A stretch of 42,657 nucleotides of DNA from Desulfovibrio sp. (GCF_009712225.1 NZ_WASP01000010.1:1-42657); one strand, 5' to 3'; counted from the stretch's first letter, positions 15,981 to 24,720 are shown. The notes: generated by a model not told the origin, from the letters alone. Numbers and translations: made by a program.

Positions 15981-18077
15981 CTAGCCCAGCTTCATTTCTG
16001 CAATCAGATCGCTCAGGGCCTGAGCCTGCCGGGTAAGATCTGTCACTGCCTTGGCGGCCTCGTCCATGGCACTGGCCGTCTGGCCAGAAATATCGTTGAT
16101 CTTCACAAGGGTCTGGTTGATCTCGTCACTGGTGGCCGACTGCTGCTCGCTGGCAGTGGCAATGGCGCGCACCTGATCGGCGGCCAGCTCAACACCGTTA
16201 ACAATATGCACCAGCGCCTCGCCCGACTGCCCGGCAAATTCTGAGGCAACTTCCACCTGCCGCAGGGCTACTTCCATGGCCTCCACGCTCTTGGTAGTGC
16301 TGGCCTGAATGGCCGATATGGCGTTGCCCACATCATGGGTAGAGGCCATGGTTTTTTCGGCCAGTTTGCGCACCTCGTCGGCCACCACGGCAAAACCGCG
16401 TCCCGCATCGCCCGCCCGCGCAGCCTCAATGGCCGCGTTGAGCGCCAACAGGTTGGTCTGGTCAGCAATGTCTGAAATAACGCCCATGATACGGTCAATG
16501 GACTGGGCATGCGCGTTGAGCTCGGCCATGTCTTTCTTGAGCCCGTGAGAAACTTCGCGCACCTGACCAATGCTTTGCAGGGCCTTTTGCACAATCTCTG
16601 AACCGCTTTCAGCGCTATTGCGCGTTTCTTCCGAGGTGTTTGAAGCCGCGGAAGCATTACGGGCCACTTCCTGCACAGTGGCGTTCATCTGGTTCATGGC
16701 TGTGGCAGCTTCCGCAAGCCTCTGGGCAGACTCGGAAACAGCCTGTTCAGACTGCCCGATCTGATCGGAAAGACGCGTTGATGCCGAGGCAAGCACAGTG
16801 GCCACGCCTTCAAGCTGACCGGCAGCCGCAAGCATGCCTTCGCGACGGGCGCTCTCGGCCTTGCGGGCGGCTTCTTCCGCCTGCTCTGTGGCACTACGGG
16901 CCTGATCTGTGGCCTGCTGGGCAGCAGCGGTTTTTTCTTCGCTCTCGCCCAGCAAACGTTTGATATTGGCCATCATGCGTTCCATACCAAGAGAAAGTAC
17001 GCTGAATTCGTCACCTCTCTGCTCGGCGGTACGCAGCAGTCTTTCTTCAGAAGAAGTACACTCAAGCCGCCCGCCGGCAATAGCCTCGGCCAGGCCAGAA
17101 AGCCCGCCAAGCAGGTGCACCATGCCCCGCACGATCAGGAAAATAACAATGCCTACCAGCAGGGCGCAACCCACGGCCACCAGAACGTTGTTGACCAGCA
17201 TGGTACTGATAGGTGCGAATAGTACTTTTTTGTCCAGTTCAAGGCAGAGAATCCAACCTTCTTCCGGCATGTCTGTATAATACAGTATTTTTTCGCGCCC
17301 TTCGCTGTTAACAAATTCCAGCCTGCCCTTCCGGTTTTTGAGAACCTCGGCAATCCAGGGCGAATTTTCTTCTTTTTTGCCAATACGCTTCAGGTCGGGG
17401 TGCTGTACGATAATGCCGTTGGTATTTACCACAAAGGCCAGCCCCACATCACCCATATCAATCTTGTTGGTGGTGGCGTTAGCCAGCTTGTCGTTATCTG
17501 TGCCGCCATAAATGACGCCCACGATCTTGCCCTTGTCCATAACAGGCATGCCGATGATGGTGGTCATTTTCTGAGTGGCCACGCTCACCAGCCCGATAGA
17601 GCTGACCTGCCCCTTCAGGCCATTGATGAAATAGGCGCGCTTGGAAAAATCCTCGCCAATGGTGCTGCTGAATTTTTGGGTGTCGCCCTTCTTGCTGTGG
17701 GCAATTACCTTGCCGTCCGGGGCAATAAGCCCACAGGTGGCAATGTTGCTGTTGACCGCGGTAAAATTCTTGAGGGCATCAATGGCGTGGAGGAAAAGTT
17801 CATCGTTATGGTCAATGACCGCGTTTTTTGAATACGCCTCAAGATACAGACGAAGACGGCGGTTTTCTGCAATCTGGGCCAGGGCTTCCTTCATGGACAG
17901 GAAAACGGCATTGAGCCCCACCTCCTGCCCTTTAAGGATGGCGGCAATATCCTGCCGCGTTTGCTGCCGCAGGGCGTTCTCCGACATCTGATGGCTCACG
18001 CCCGCAACCAGACCGAGTCCCAAGAGGGATGGAATAAGGATGCACAGGCACATCTTTGTCAAAAGACCCAGCTTCAT
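15981..18077 (-). CDS. Methyl-accepting chemotaxis protein with Cache sensor
   Basis: 698-residue transmembrane chemoreceptor. TM1 is at about residues 7-28, and a periplasmic sensor of about 270 residues follows. The sensor contains [28 protein letters not shown] and [13 protein letters not shown], typical of double Cache (dCache_1) domains that bind small organic ligands. TM2 lies at about 300-320, then HAMP and a coiled-coil signalling domain. The hairpin tip is near residue 560, with [18 protein letters not shown] for CheA/CheW contact. No C-terminal CheR-binding pentapeptide is seen; it ends I-A-E-M-K-L-G. ATG 18077 has AGGAGG 7-8 bases upstream. Ligand unknown. It is transcribed alone, with a terminator after it. 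Confidence 0.93.
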   Translation of the reverse strand: MKLGLLTKMCLCILIPSLLGLGLVAGVSHQMSENALRQQTRQDIAAILKGQEVGLNAVFLSMKEALAQIAENRRLRLYLEAYSKNAVIDHNDELFLHAIDALKNFTAVNSNIATCGLIAPDGKVIAHSKKGDTQKFSSTIGEDFSKRAYFINGLKGQVSSIGLVSVATQKMTTIIGMPVMDKGKIVGVIYGGTDNDKLANATTNKIDMGDVGLAFVVNTNGIIVQHPDLKRIGKKEENSPWIAEVLKNRKGRLEFVNSEGREKILYYTDMPEEGWILCLELDKKVLFAPISTMLVNNVLVAVGCALLVGIVIFLIVRGMVHLLGGLSGLAEAIAGGRLECTSSEERLLRTAEQRGDEFSVLSLGMERMMANIKRLLGESEEKTAAAQQATDQARSATEQAEEAARKAESARREGMLAAAGQLEGVATVLASASTRLSDQIGQSEQAVSESAQRLAEAATAMNQMNATVQEVARNASAASNTSEETRNSAESGSEIVQKALQSIGQVREVSHGLKKDMAELNAHAQSIDRIMGVISDIADQTNLLALNAAIEAARAGDAGRGFAVVADEVRKLAEKTMASTHDVGNAISAIQASTTKSVEAMEVALRQVEVASEFAGQSGEALVHIVNGVELAADQVRAIATASEQQSATSDEINQTLVKINDISGQTASAMDEAAKAVTDLTRQAQALSDLIAEMKLG

Positions 18078-18260
18078 GCTTCTTCCTCCTGCGGCTATCA
18101 CCCTTTGGGGGATTTAAGGGATTATCCTCAAGTATTCGTCACAAATCCGATTTTCAATAGGGTGTGGTTACTTATTTGCGACCCGAAAAAAGCGACACTT
18201 TCCTGACCATGAACAGTTCTGTCTTTCATGGCAGTGGGATGGACATTACAGGATTTAAAC

Positions 18261-18290
18261 AAAAAAGCCCCTGCCGATGGGCAGGGGCTT
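18261..18290 (-). terminator. Rho-independent terminator of the Sel1-repeat gene
   Basis: 11-bp stem, 18265-18275 with 18280-18290, loop GATG. Reading the minus strand, the last stem bases and following positions give a run of T (complement of 18261-18266). Confidence 0.82.
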
Positions 18291-18313
18291 GAACAGGCCA
18301 GAAACAGACGGAT

Positions 18314-18988
18314 CTAAGGCATGGTGTACACGCGTTCGGTATTGAACACGCTGCCTTCCTTTTCCAGACCCTGGGCAGCGGCCTTGCCATACCACACGGC
18401 GGCCTCGGAGGGGTTTGTGCCCACGCCCACGCCAAATTCGTAGCATGCGCCCACATACCGCTGGGCTTGTGCAAACCCCTGATCGGCAGAGCGCTTGGCC
18501 CAGACAAAAGATTGCTCGGGATCCTTGGCAAAGCCATAGCGCCCCTGGCTGAAGTACAGTGCAATGTTGAACTGGGCTTCGGCATTGCCAGCAGCGGCGG
18601 CGCGCCCCATCAGGTCGGCCACGGCGGCCTCATTCTTGGGCACGCCAGCGCCCAGCTCGTACAGATAGGCCAGCTGCACCTGGGCTTCGGGATAATTCTG
18701 CTCGGCAGCAATGCGAAACCACTTGGCGGCGGTGTCCATGTCCTGGGGAACACCCAGGCCGTTTTCGTAGCAACGGGCAAGCAGCACCTGGGCGCGGGGG
18801 TTGCCCTCGCTGGCCAGAGGCTGCACCATCTGCACAACCTTATTATATTGTCCGATATTATACGCAGTCCAGGCTTCATCCAGCGTTTGATCTGCGGTTT
18901 TGGCGGGGGCCGCCAGCACCGTGCCAGCCATGCCCAGGCTCAGGGCAAGTATTGCAGCCAGCAGAATTGCAGAACTCATTTTTTTCAT
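18314..18988 (-). CDS. Exported Sel1-repeat (SLR) protein
   Basis: 224 residues. The signal peptide has a basic start (MKK) and a hydrophobic core (AILLAAILALSLGMAG), with probable cleavage after V-L-A. Four Sel1-like repeats of about 36 residues follow, each with the A-x-x-x-L-x-x-x-Y-x-x-G-x-G-V pattern, for example AQVLLARCYENGLGVPQDM, AQVQLAYLYELGAGVPKNE and AQRYVGACYEFGVGVGTNP. SLR proteins act as periplasmic adaptors in envelope and signalling complexes. AAGGAGA lies 6 bases before ATG 18988. It neighbours a chemoreceptor on the same strand but has its own terminator, so a functional link is not shown. Confidence 0.88.
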   Translation of the reverse strand: MKKMSSAILLAAILALSLGMAGTVLAAPAKTADQTLDEAWTAYNIGQYNKVVQMVQPLASEGNPRAQVLLARCYENGLGVPQDMDTAAKWFRIAAEQNYPEAQVQLAYLYELGAGVPKNEAAVADLMGRAAAAGNAEAQFNIALYFSQGRYGFAKDPEQSFVWAKRSADQGFAQAQRYVGACYEFGVGVGTNPSEAAVWYGKAAAQGLEKEGSVFNTERVYTMP

Positions 18989-19158
18989 AAGGCGTCTCCT
19001 TTGCTTCCGGTTTTGATTCCGGTATGGCACGGGCAGACAGTAGTACCACCAGAGCCAGATGGCAAGCCGACACTTGACGCGGGTGCTGGCAGAAGGCACA
19101 AACACGGCAGGCGATGGGCCTGTACAAGCCTTTTTTCTGCGCCCGCGAGGAGATTTGC

Positions 19159-19737
19159 ATGGCTGTTCCCCCACCAAGGCATGACCATTCCGATAATTCT
19201 GACCCCAACAACACTCCGGCGCTGCCCGAAAGCTCTGCCGACAAAAACAACGCCCGCGTGGTTGATGCGGAAATTGTGCACGGCAACGAAGATGAACGCC
19301 GGGAAAGGCGCGCGGATTCTGCCTGGAACGGCAATTCGCCGCTTGACGCCTCGAACCTGTTTGGCGGTGGCGCCCATGATTCACATGATGGGCAGCAGCG
19401 CTTTCGGGGCAGATTTTTTTATCGTGGCAGTTTTGGCCAGTCTGGCAACTTGGGCGGCTTCAATTTTGGCCGCGTGTGGACAGGCGGCGGTCAGGACCAG
19501 TTTGGCTGCCTGCCCCCCTGCGTGACCTTTGCCCTGTTTATGGTCTGCCTGGCCCAGTTTGGCTTTTTTGCGGGCCTGGGTTTTGTTTTTTTCCACACCA
19601 TTGGCGCAGTTGTAGGCGTTGTGCGTGATTTGCGGCAGTTCAGCGCGGGCCGCGTACCCAACCCGTGGGTATGGCGGGCGGGCAACTGGGCCGTGTCCTT
19701 CTTTTTGACTGCCTGGATTTCAGGAGCCTTTCACTAA
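19159..19737 (+). CDS. Small membrane protein of unknown function
   Basis: 192 residues in two parts. Residues 1-95 are hydrophilic and charged, rich in His, Asp, Asn and Arg, then Gly/Phe/Arg rich (R-G-R-F-F-Y-R-G-S-F-G), and look disordered. Residues 115-190 are hydrophobic with probably three membrane segments (F-A-L-F-M-V-C-L-A-Q-F; G-L-G-F-V-F-F-H-T-I-G-A-V-V; and A-V-S-F-F-L-T-A-W-I-S-G). No known domain is recognised. ATG 19159 is chosen because GAGGAGA ends 5 bases upstream; an in-frame ATG at 19114 lacks a site. It lies 12 bases before the GIY-YIG gene and is probably co-transcribed with it. Confidence 0.65.
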   Translation: MAVPPPRHDHSDNSDPNNTPALPESSADKNNARVVDAEIVHGNEDERRERRADSAWNGNSPLDASNLFGGGAHDSHDGQQRFRGRFFYRGSFGQSGNLGGFNFGRVWTGGGQDQFGCLPPCVTFALFMVCLAQFGFFAGLGFVFFHTIGAVVGVVRDLRQFSAGRVPNPWVWRAGNWAVSFFLTAWISGAFH

Positions 19738-19749
19738 CCAGACACCCTC

Positions 19750-20115
19750 ATGAACGAACCCGCCACAGATTCCGCGCACGACTCTGAGCATGATTCTGCT
19801 CCCAACCCTGCGCCTGAAGCAGTAGCCGCCGCCAGCTGCACCACAGCAGACACAGCCACATGGCTGGTGTATCTGCTGGAGTGTGCCGATGGCACACTGT
19901 ACTGCGGGGTCACCACCAACCTTGATCGCCGTCTTGGTCAGCACAACGGGCAGAACCCCGGCGGCGCGCGTTATACACGCGGAAGGCGCCCCGTGCGGCT
20001 GATTGGCAGCCGAACCTGCGACAGCAAAAGCCAGGCACTGCGGCTTGAAAAGGCCGTTAAATCGCAGGCACGAACCCACAAACTGCAATTTCTGCTTTCT
20101 GGAGATATGGTGTAA
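19750..20115 (+). CDS. GIY-YIG nuclease domain protein (YhbQ-like)
   Basis: 121 residues with one GIY-YIG domain: W-L-V-Y-L-L-E-C-A-D-G-T-L-Y-C-G-V-T carries both tyrosine motifs, N-L-D-R-R-L-G-Q-H-N the catalytic arginine region, and L-R-L-E-K-A-V-K the metal-binding glutamate. YhbQ/UPF0213 proteins are short stand-alone nucleases associated with DNA damage tolerance, physiologically unclear. The first 36 residues are low-complexity and acidic and not part of the domain. No ribosome site precedes ATG 19750, so the true start may be a later non-ATG codon. Its stop overlaps the LysE-family start (TAATG). Confidence 0.85.
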   Translation: MNEPATDSAHDSEHDSAPNPAPEAVAAASCTTADTATWLVYLLECADGTLYCGVTTNLDRRLGQHNGQNPGGARYTRGRRPVRLIGSRTCDSKSQALRLEKAVKSQARTHKLQFLLSGDMV

Positions 20116-20762
20116 TGCTGACCCCTGATGCGATGATGGCCTTTTTTGTTGCCGCTCTGCTGCTTGGCATTGCGCCGGGACCTGACAATATTTTTGTGCT
20201 CACCCAGTCTGCCCTTTTTGGCGTGGGTGCTGGCGTGGTGACCACTATGGGTCTGGTGACCGGCCTGTGCGTGCATACGGCAGCTGTGGCACTGGGCGTG
20301 GCCGCCATTTTTCAGACCTCTGCACTGGCATTTACGCTGCTTAAAACCGTGGGGGCGGGCTACCTGCTGTGGCTGGCATGGCTTTCTTTTCGCGCCGGGG
20401 CCTCCACCGAAAAAATTGCCCAAGCCGAGGGTGCCACCACTGGTGCGGCCTTTCCCGGCTACATGACGCTCTACCGGCGGGGTATAGTGATGAATGTCAC
20501 CAACCCCAAGGTTTCGCTCTTTTTTCTGGCCTTCTTGCCCCAGTTCTGCGATCCATCGCGGGGCAGTGTGGCCGTGCAGGTGCTGATACTGGGCGTGCTG
20601 TTCATGCTGGCAACCATCGTGGTTTTCTGGACCGTGGCCGCTCTGGGCGGACGGCTGGCTGTGTGGTTCAACCGGTCGCAGCGCGGGCAGGTCATCATGC
20701 AGCGCGTGGCTGGCTGCGTTTTTGTGGCGCTGGCCGCCGCGCTGCTGCTCAGCAGCCGCTAA
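20115..20762 (+). CDS. LysE/RhtB family amino acid exporter
   Basis: 215-residue inner-membrane protein with about six helices. It carries the LysE signature near the N-terminus, L-L-G-I-A-P-G-P-D-N-I-F-V-L, and the N-V-T-N-P-K-V-S-L-F-F-L-A-F-L-P-Q-F motif in the middle, both diagnostic of RhtB-type exporters. Members export homoserine, threonine, leucine or other metabolites; the substrate here is unknown. GGAG about 10 bases upstream lies inside the preceding gene and the start overlaps its stop, so translation is coupled. Confidence 0.92.
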   Translation: MLTPDAMMAFFVAALLLGIAPGPDNIFVLTQSALFGVGAGVVTTMGLVTGLCVHTAAVALGVAAIFQTSALAFTLLKTVGAGYLLWLAWLSFRAGASTEKIAQAEGATTGAAFPGYMTLYRRGIVMNVTNPKVSLFFLAFLPQFCDPSRGSVAVQVLILGVLFMLATIVVFWTVAALGGRLAVWFNRSQRGQVIMQRVAGCVFVALAAALLLSSR

Positions 20763-20813
20763 TGCAAAACGCGTCGCCCTGCTTGCCGGTTCTGTCCATA
20801 TTTAAGGATGCGT

Positions 20814-21761
20814 ATGCGTAACACTACCGCCATATTCAGCTGTTCGCGCCGCCATGTTCTGGCGGCTCTGTGCGCCCTGCCGCTGAGTGTACTGCTCGAA
20901 CCGCTGGCACCTGCCTCTGGCGCTGCCCCTATACAAAATGAAGCCCTGCAAAACGGGCTTGCCAGGCTGGAAGCTGCAAGCGGCGGCAGGCTTGGGGTGG
21001 CGGCACGACAGGCCGCGGGCGGTAAAATTCTGGGCTACCGGGGCGACGAACGCTTTCCCATGTGCAGCACCTTCAAGACTATGGCTGCCGCGGCCATTCT
21101 GCGCGACAAACCGCAGATACTGAACCAGCGCATCCACTATACCCGGGGCGACATCCAGCCATGGTCGCCAATTACAGAAAAGCACCTTGAAGACGGCCTG
21201 ACCGTGGCCGAACTGTGCGCGGCCATGCTGCAGCACAGCGACAATACCGCCGCAAACCTCGTGCTGGCGCAGCTAGACGGCCCGCAAGGGCTCACCGCCT
21301 TTGCCCGCAGCCTCGGCGACGCAACATTTCGCCTTGACCGCTGGGAGGTAGAACTTAACTCTGCCATTGCAGGCGACGAGCGCGACACCACCACGCCCCT
21401 GGCCATGAGCAGCACCCTGCAGGGCCTGCTTTGCGGCCAGCTGCTGCCCGCGCCCGCCCGAAAGCAGCTGGTAAACTGGATGCTCGACTGCGCCACCGGG
21501 GCTGACCGCATTCCCGCTGGCGCACCCTCGGGCTGGCAGGTGGCACACAAAACCGGCAGCGGCGAAAACGGCACTGCCAATGACACGGGCCTGCTGCTGC
21601 CATCTGACAGGGCAGAAAAAAAGGAAAATCCGCTTGTTGTGACAGTCTACCTCACGGGGTCAAAGCTGCCCTCGACGGAAAACGACAAAATTATTGCCGC
21701 AGCCACGCGTTTGCTCTGCGCCGCTAATGGGCTTGATAGGCCGCACGACAATATGTATTGA
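20814..21761 (+). CDS. Class A beta-lactamase (DES-like)
   Basis: 315-residue secreted serine beta-lactamase. All active-site elements are present: S85-T-F-K88 (Ambler S70-x-x-K73), S142-D-N144 (130-132), the omega loop R-W-E178-x-x-L-N182 (E166-N170) and K246-T-G248 (234-236). A cysteine precedes the nucleophile (M-C-S-T-F-K), but the position after KTG-S is Gly, so the 69-238 disulfide of carbapenemases such as KPC is absent. The N-terminus has S-R-R-H-V-L before a hydrophobic core, suggesting Tat export. ATG 20814 is preferred over ATG 20808 because AAGG sits 6 bases upstream of it. It resembles, from memory, the DES enzyme of Desulfovibrio desulfuricans; allele not determined. No ampR-type regulator is adjacent. 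Confidence 0.92.
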   Translation: MRNTTAIFSCSRRHVLAALCALPLSVLLEPLAPASGAAPIQNEALQNGLARLEAASGGRLGVAARQAAGGKILGYRGDERFPMCSTFKTMAAAAILRDKPQILNQRIHYTRGDIQPWSPITEKHLEDGLTVAELCAAMLQHSDNTAANLVLAQLDGPQGLTAFARSLGDATFRLDRWEVELNSAIAGDERDTTTPLAMSSTLQGLLCGQLLPAPARKQLVNWMLDCATGADRIPAGAPSGWQVAHKTGSGENGTANDTGLLLPSDRAEKKENPLVVTVYLTGSKLPSTENDKIIAAATRLLCAANGLDRPHDNMY

Positions 21762-21786
21762 CATGATTAACCAGTGAAGGTATGAA
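21758..21786 (+). promoter_or_regulatory. Promoter of the DUF177-rpmF-fatty acid operon
   Basis: Consensus TTGACA (21758-21763), exactly 17 bases, TATGAA (21781-21786). The predicted start is about 15 bases before ATG 21808. The -35 box contains the stop codon of the beta-lactamase gene (TGA, 21759-21761). Confidence 0.65.
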
Positions 21787-21807
21787 GTCCGACTTTCGAG
21801 GTACCAC

Positions 21808-22377
21808 ATGCAGAACTATCGCATTTCTCTCAACGATCTTCCCCCAGAGGGCAAGGAATTTACCCTGGACGAAGCTGCCATCTGGCAGGAGCCCATGGAA
21901 GAATTCCGTCTGGATTTCCGCGTGAGCAAACCCCTGTGCGCGCGCATTCTGGTTTTGCCCATGGACGGCGGCTGGCTTGTGCGCGGCACGCTTGAGGGTG
22001 AAGTTGTTCTGCCCTGCAGCCGCTGCGCGGAAGATTCTGTTGCCGCCATTGCAGCGCGCTTTGAAGACTTTGAAAGCATGCCCGGCATGAGCGACGACGA
22101 AGCCGAAAACGACGACATCGTTGCCGCTGGCGAAATGGAAGACAGCACCGACGGACGCATTGTGTTTGAACGCAATTCGCCCATGCTTGATCTTGCCGCC
22201 ATCTGCTGGGAAGAACTCATGCTGGCCCTGCCGGTAACCCCCCTTTGCCGCAATGACTGCAAGGGCCTGTGCGCCGGGTGCGGGGTTAATCTTAATGAAG
22301 GTATGTGCGCCTGCACAGAAGAGGAAGGCGACCCCCGCATGGCGGCATTGCGCGGCCTCACTCTGCACAAAAACTAG
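21808..22377 (+). CDS. YceD/DUF177 family protein (large-subunit rRNA accumulation)
   Basis: 189-residue cytoplasmic protein, commonly encoded directly before rpmF. In E. coli and plants DUF177 proteins are needed for normal 23S rRNA accumulation. The central V-L-P-C-S-R-C-A-E-D carries a conserved CxxC, and the C-terminal region has a Cys array (P-L-C-R-N-D-C-K-G-L-C-A-G-C-G) likely to bind zinc, as in many family members. The middle (about 90-115) is very acidic. GAGG lies about 8 bases before ATG 21808. The operon promoter at 21758-21786 is directly upstream. Confidence 0.9.
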   Translation: MQNYRISLNDLPPEGKEFTLDEAAIWQEPMEEFRLDFRVSKPLCARILVLPMDGGWLVRGTLEGEVVLPCSRCAEDSVAAIAARFEDFESMPGMSDDEAENDDIVAAGEMEDSTDGRIVFERNSPMLDLAAICWEELMLALPVTPLCRNDCKGLCAGCGVNLNEGMCACTEEEGDPRMAALRGLTLHKN

Positions 22378-22407
22378 ACAATCACAATTTTTTTTACTAA
22401 TCTGCTG

Positions 22408-22467
22408 TGTCTTGCGGGCGGGGTAGTGCGCCAAGCCGCCAAACCCGCACAAACATTCCGCAAGACA
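22408..22467 (+). promoter_or_regulatory. Structured leader hairpin immediately before rpmF
   Basis: Perfect 10-bp closing stem, 22408-22417 with 22458-22467. Inside, 22418-22422 can pair with 22444-22448, or alternatively 22426-22430 with 22446-22450. The 3' arm ends 4 bases before the Shine-Dalgarno AAGGAG (22472-22477). Possible autoregulatory or stability element; no matching family is known to me. Confidence 0.5.
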
Positions 22468-22483
22468 GGAAAAGGAGACTACC

Positions 22484-22666
22484 ATGGCCGTTCAGCAAAA
22501 TAAGAAATCCCGTTCCCGCAAGGGCATGCGCCGTTCCCATGATCGCGTGGCCGTGCCTGCCGTTATCTACTGCTCCTGCGGCGAACCCACCGTTCCGCAC
22601 AGCGTGTGCCCCAACTGCGGTACCTACAAGGGCCGCCAGGTGATCGCCAAAAGCGAAAACGAATAA
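22484..22666 (+). CDS. rpmF: Large ribosomal subunit protein bL32
   Basis: 60-residue basic protein of the 50S subunit. The N-terminus A-V-Q-Q-N-K-K-S-R-S-R-K-G-M-R-R-S is the standard L32 start. The zinc ribbon is complete: C-x-C (C-S-C-G) and C-x2-C (C-P-N-C-G), so this is the zinc-binding form. AAGGAG lies 6 bases before the ATG. The stop overlaps the plsX start by one base (TAATG), the classic rpmF-plsX coupling that ties phospholipid synthesis to ribosome production. Confidence 0.97.
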   Translation: MAVQQNKKSRSRKGMRRSHDRVAVPAVIYCSCGEPTVPHSVCPNCGTYKGRQVIAKSENE

Positions 22667-23700
22667 TGAACGAGCGCCCCATCATTGCCGTGGACGCCAT
22701 GGGCGGGGACTTTGGTCCCGCTGTGGTCGTGCCGGGAGCTATTGAAGCTGCAAGGCTTTATGATCTGCATGTCCAGCTTGTGGGTGATACCCCCAAGCTG
22801 GAAGCCGAGCTTGAAAAGCTCGACCTTACCGACGTGCATTTCGACATAGTTCATGCCGATGATGTGGTGCATATGAACGAAAAGCCCTCGGACATTCTGC
22901 GCCGCAAGAAAAACGCGTCCATCCAAGTGGCCTGCCGTCAGGTCAAGGATGGCGCGGCGGATGCCGTTGTCAGCGCCGGACACTCCGGCGCTACGGTGGC
23001 TTGCGGCATGTTCATCATGGGCCGCTTGCCCGGGGTGGAGCGCCCTGCTCTCGCCACCCTGCTGCCCACGGAAAAAAACCCCGTGGTCGTGCTGGACGTG
23101 GGAGCAAACGTGGATTGCCGCCCCTACCACCTGTTCCAGTTTGGTCTCATGGGTGATGCTTTTGCCCGTGACCTTCTGGGCTATGCCTCTCCGCGTGTGA
23201 GCATTCTCAGCATTGGCGAAGAAGAGGGCAAGGGCAACAGCCAGGTCAAGGAAGCCTATGACCTGCTGAAAATGGCCCAAAACCTCAACTTTGCAGGCAA
23301 TGCCGAAGGCCGCGACATCTTTATTGGCAATATCGACGTGGTTGTCTGCGATGGCTTTGTGGGCAACGTGGTCGTGAAAATGAGCGAAGGGCTGGCCACT
23401 TCTCTGGTGCGCATGCTCAAAAAGGTGTTTACGTCCGGCATATTGCCCGCCATCGGCGGCATGCTGGCCAAAAACGCCTTTAAACGCTTTGCCCGCACCA
23501 TCGACTATGCCGAATACGGCGGTGCCCCCCTGCTGGGCCTTCAGGGCCTGGCCATTGTCTGCCACGGGCGTTCAAGCGCCAAGGCCATGACAAACGCCAT
23601 CAAGATGAGCGGAACCTTTGTTCGCAAGGGTACCAACAGCCGCTTGGGCGAAACGATTCTTGCCAATGAGGAACTGACACGTTTCTCCCGCGCTATCTAA
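22666..23700 (+). CDS. plsX: Phosphate acyltransferase PlsX
   Basis: 344-residue peripheral membrane enzyme that converts acyl-ACP plus phosphate to acyl-phosphate, the donor for PlsY in glycerolipid synthesis. The N-terminal A-V-D-A-M-G-G-D-F-G-P is the family signature; further motifs include V-S-A-G-H-S-G-A, L-D-V-G-A-N-V-D-C and V-C-D-G-F-V-G-N-V. The start ATG overlaps the rpmF stop; there is no other start with a ribosome site. fabH follows 15 bases after the stop. Confidence 0.96.
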   Translation: MNERPIIAVDAMGGDFGPAVVVPGAIEAARLYDLHVQLVGDTPKLEAELEKLDLTDVHFDIVHADDVVHMNEKPSDILRRKKNASIQVACRQVKDGAADAVVSAGHSGATVACGMFIMGRLPGVERPALATLLPTEKNPVVVLDVGANVDCRPYHLFQFGLMGDAFARDLLGYASPRVSILSIGEEEGKGNSQVKEAYDLLKMAQNLNFAGNAEGRDIFIGNIDVVVCDGFVGNVVVKMSEGLATSLVRMLKKVFTSGILPAIGGMLAKNAFKRFARTIDYAEYGGAPLLGLQGLAIVCHGRSSAKAMTNAIKMSGTFVRKGTNSRLGETILANEELTRFSRAI

Positions 23701-23715
23701 CCACACGGTATTTCT

Positions 23716-24702
23716 ATGAATCCATCTTGTCATCTGCTTGCCTTGAGCGCCTATGTGCCGGAAACGGTGCTGACCAACAACGATCTTGCCAAGGTGGTAG
23801 ACACCAACGACGAATGGATTGTTACCCGCACCGGCATTAAACAGCGCCACAGGCTGGACGATGCCGACAACGCCTCTGACCTCGGATTGCGGGCCGCTCG
23901 CAAGGCCCTGGCCGAAGCTGGCGTGGATGCGACCGAACTAACCCATGTGGTTGGGGCCACCTGCACGCCCGACGTGCTCTCGCCTTCCGTTGCCTGCATC
24001 ATTGCCGGGCAGCTGGGCGCAGGCAAGGTGATGGCCTTTGATATCAGCGCGGCCTGTTCCGGTTTTCTTTACGGGCTTTCCATCTGCCGCGCCCTGCTGG
24101 CTCAGGACCCTCAAGCCAAAATTCTTTTTGTCTGCACCGAGGCGCTTACGCGCCGCGTCAACTGGGCAGACCGCTCCACCTGCGTGCTCTTTGGCGATGC
24201 GGCGACCGCCTGCATCGTGAGCAACGCGCCCACCGACGGCATGGCCCGCATTGAAGATGTGGTTTGCCACAGCGACGGCGTGCAGCGCGATCTTATCGTG
24301 GTTGGCGGCGGCACGCGCAGCCGTTACGGGCTGGGCGAACCGGTGGCGGAAGATTTCTTTATCACCATGCAGGGCCGCGAAACCTACAAACACGCCGTGC
24401 GCAACATGGTGCACGTGTGCGAAGAAGTGCTTGCGCGTAACGGCCTTACAGGTGCAGATGTGGACCTGCTGGTTCCGCATCAGGCAAACATGCGTATCAT
24501 CGAGGCTGTTGGCAGCCGCCTTGACATGACTGGCGAACGCGTGTTCACCAACGTTGAAAAGTACGGCAATACCTCCTCTGCCTCCATTCCTCTGGCACTG
24601 GCCGAGGCGCGGGCCGAAGGGCGCATCCGCCCCGGCAGCCGCGTGCTTATGACAGCATTTGGTGCGGGCCTCACCTGGGGTGCGGCTTTGTTACGCTTTT
24701 GA
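23716..24702 (+). CDS. fabH: Beta-ketoacyl-ACP synthase III
   Basis: 328-residue thiolase-fold enzyme that starts fatty acid chains by condensing acetyl-CoA (or another short acyl-CoA) with malonyl-ACP. The catalytic triad is clear: C114 in D-I-S-A-A-C-S-G-F, His in V-P-H-Q-A-N-M-R-I and Asn in E-K-Y-G-N-T-S-S-A-S. G-W/R-T-G-I region T-R-T-G-I-K-Q-R is typical of the CoA pocket. The ribosome site is weak; the gene lies 15 bases after plsX and is probably coupled to it. Primer specificity (straight or branched) cannot be read. Confidence 0.96.
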   Translation: MNPSCHLLALSAYVPETVLTNNDLAKVVDTNDEWIVTRTGIKQRHRLDDADNASDLGLRAARKALAEAGVDATELTHVVGATCTPDVLSPSVACIIAGQLGAGKVMAFDISAACSGFLYGLSICRALLAQDPQAKILFVCTEALTRRVNWADRSTCVLFGDAATACIVSNAPTDGMARIEDVVCHSDGVQRDLIVVGGGTRSRYGLGEPVAEDFFITMQGRETYKHAVRNMVHVCEEVLARNGLTGADVDLLVPHQANMRIIEAVGSRLDMTGERVFTNVEKYGNTSSASIPLALAEARAEGRIRPGSRVLMTAFGAGLTWGAALLRF

Positions 24703-24720
24703 GGCAATGCGTCAGCGGGA

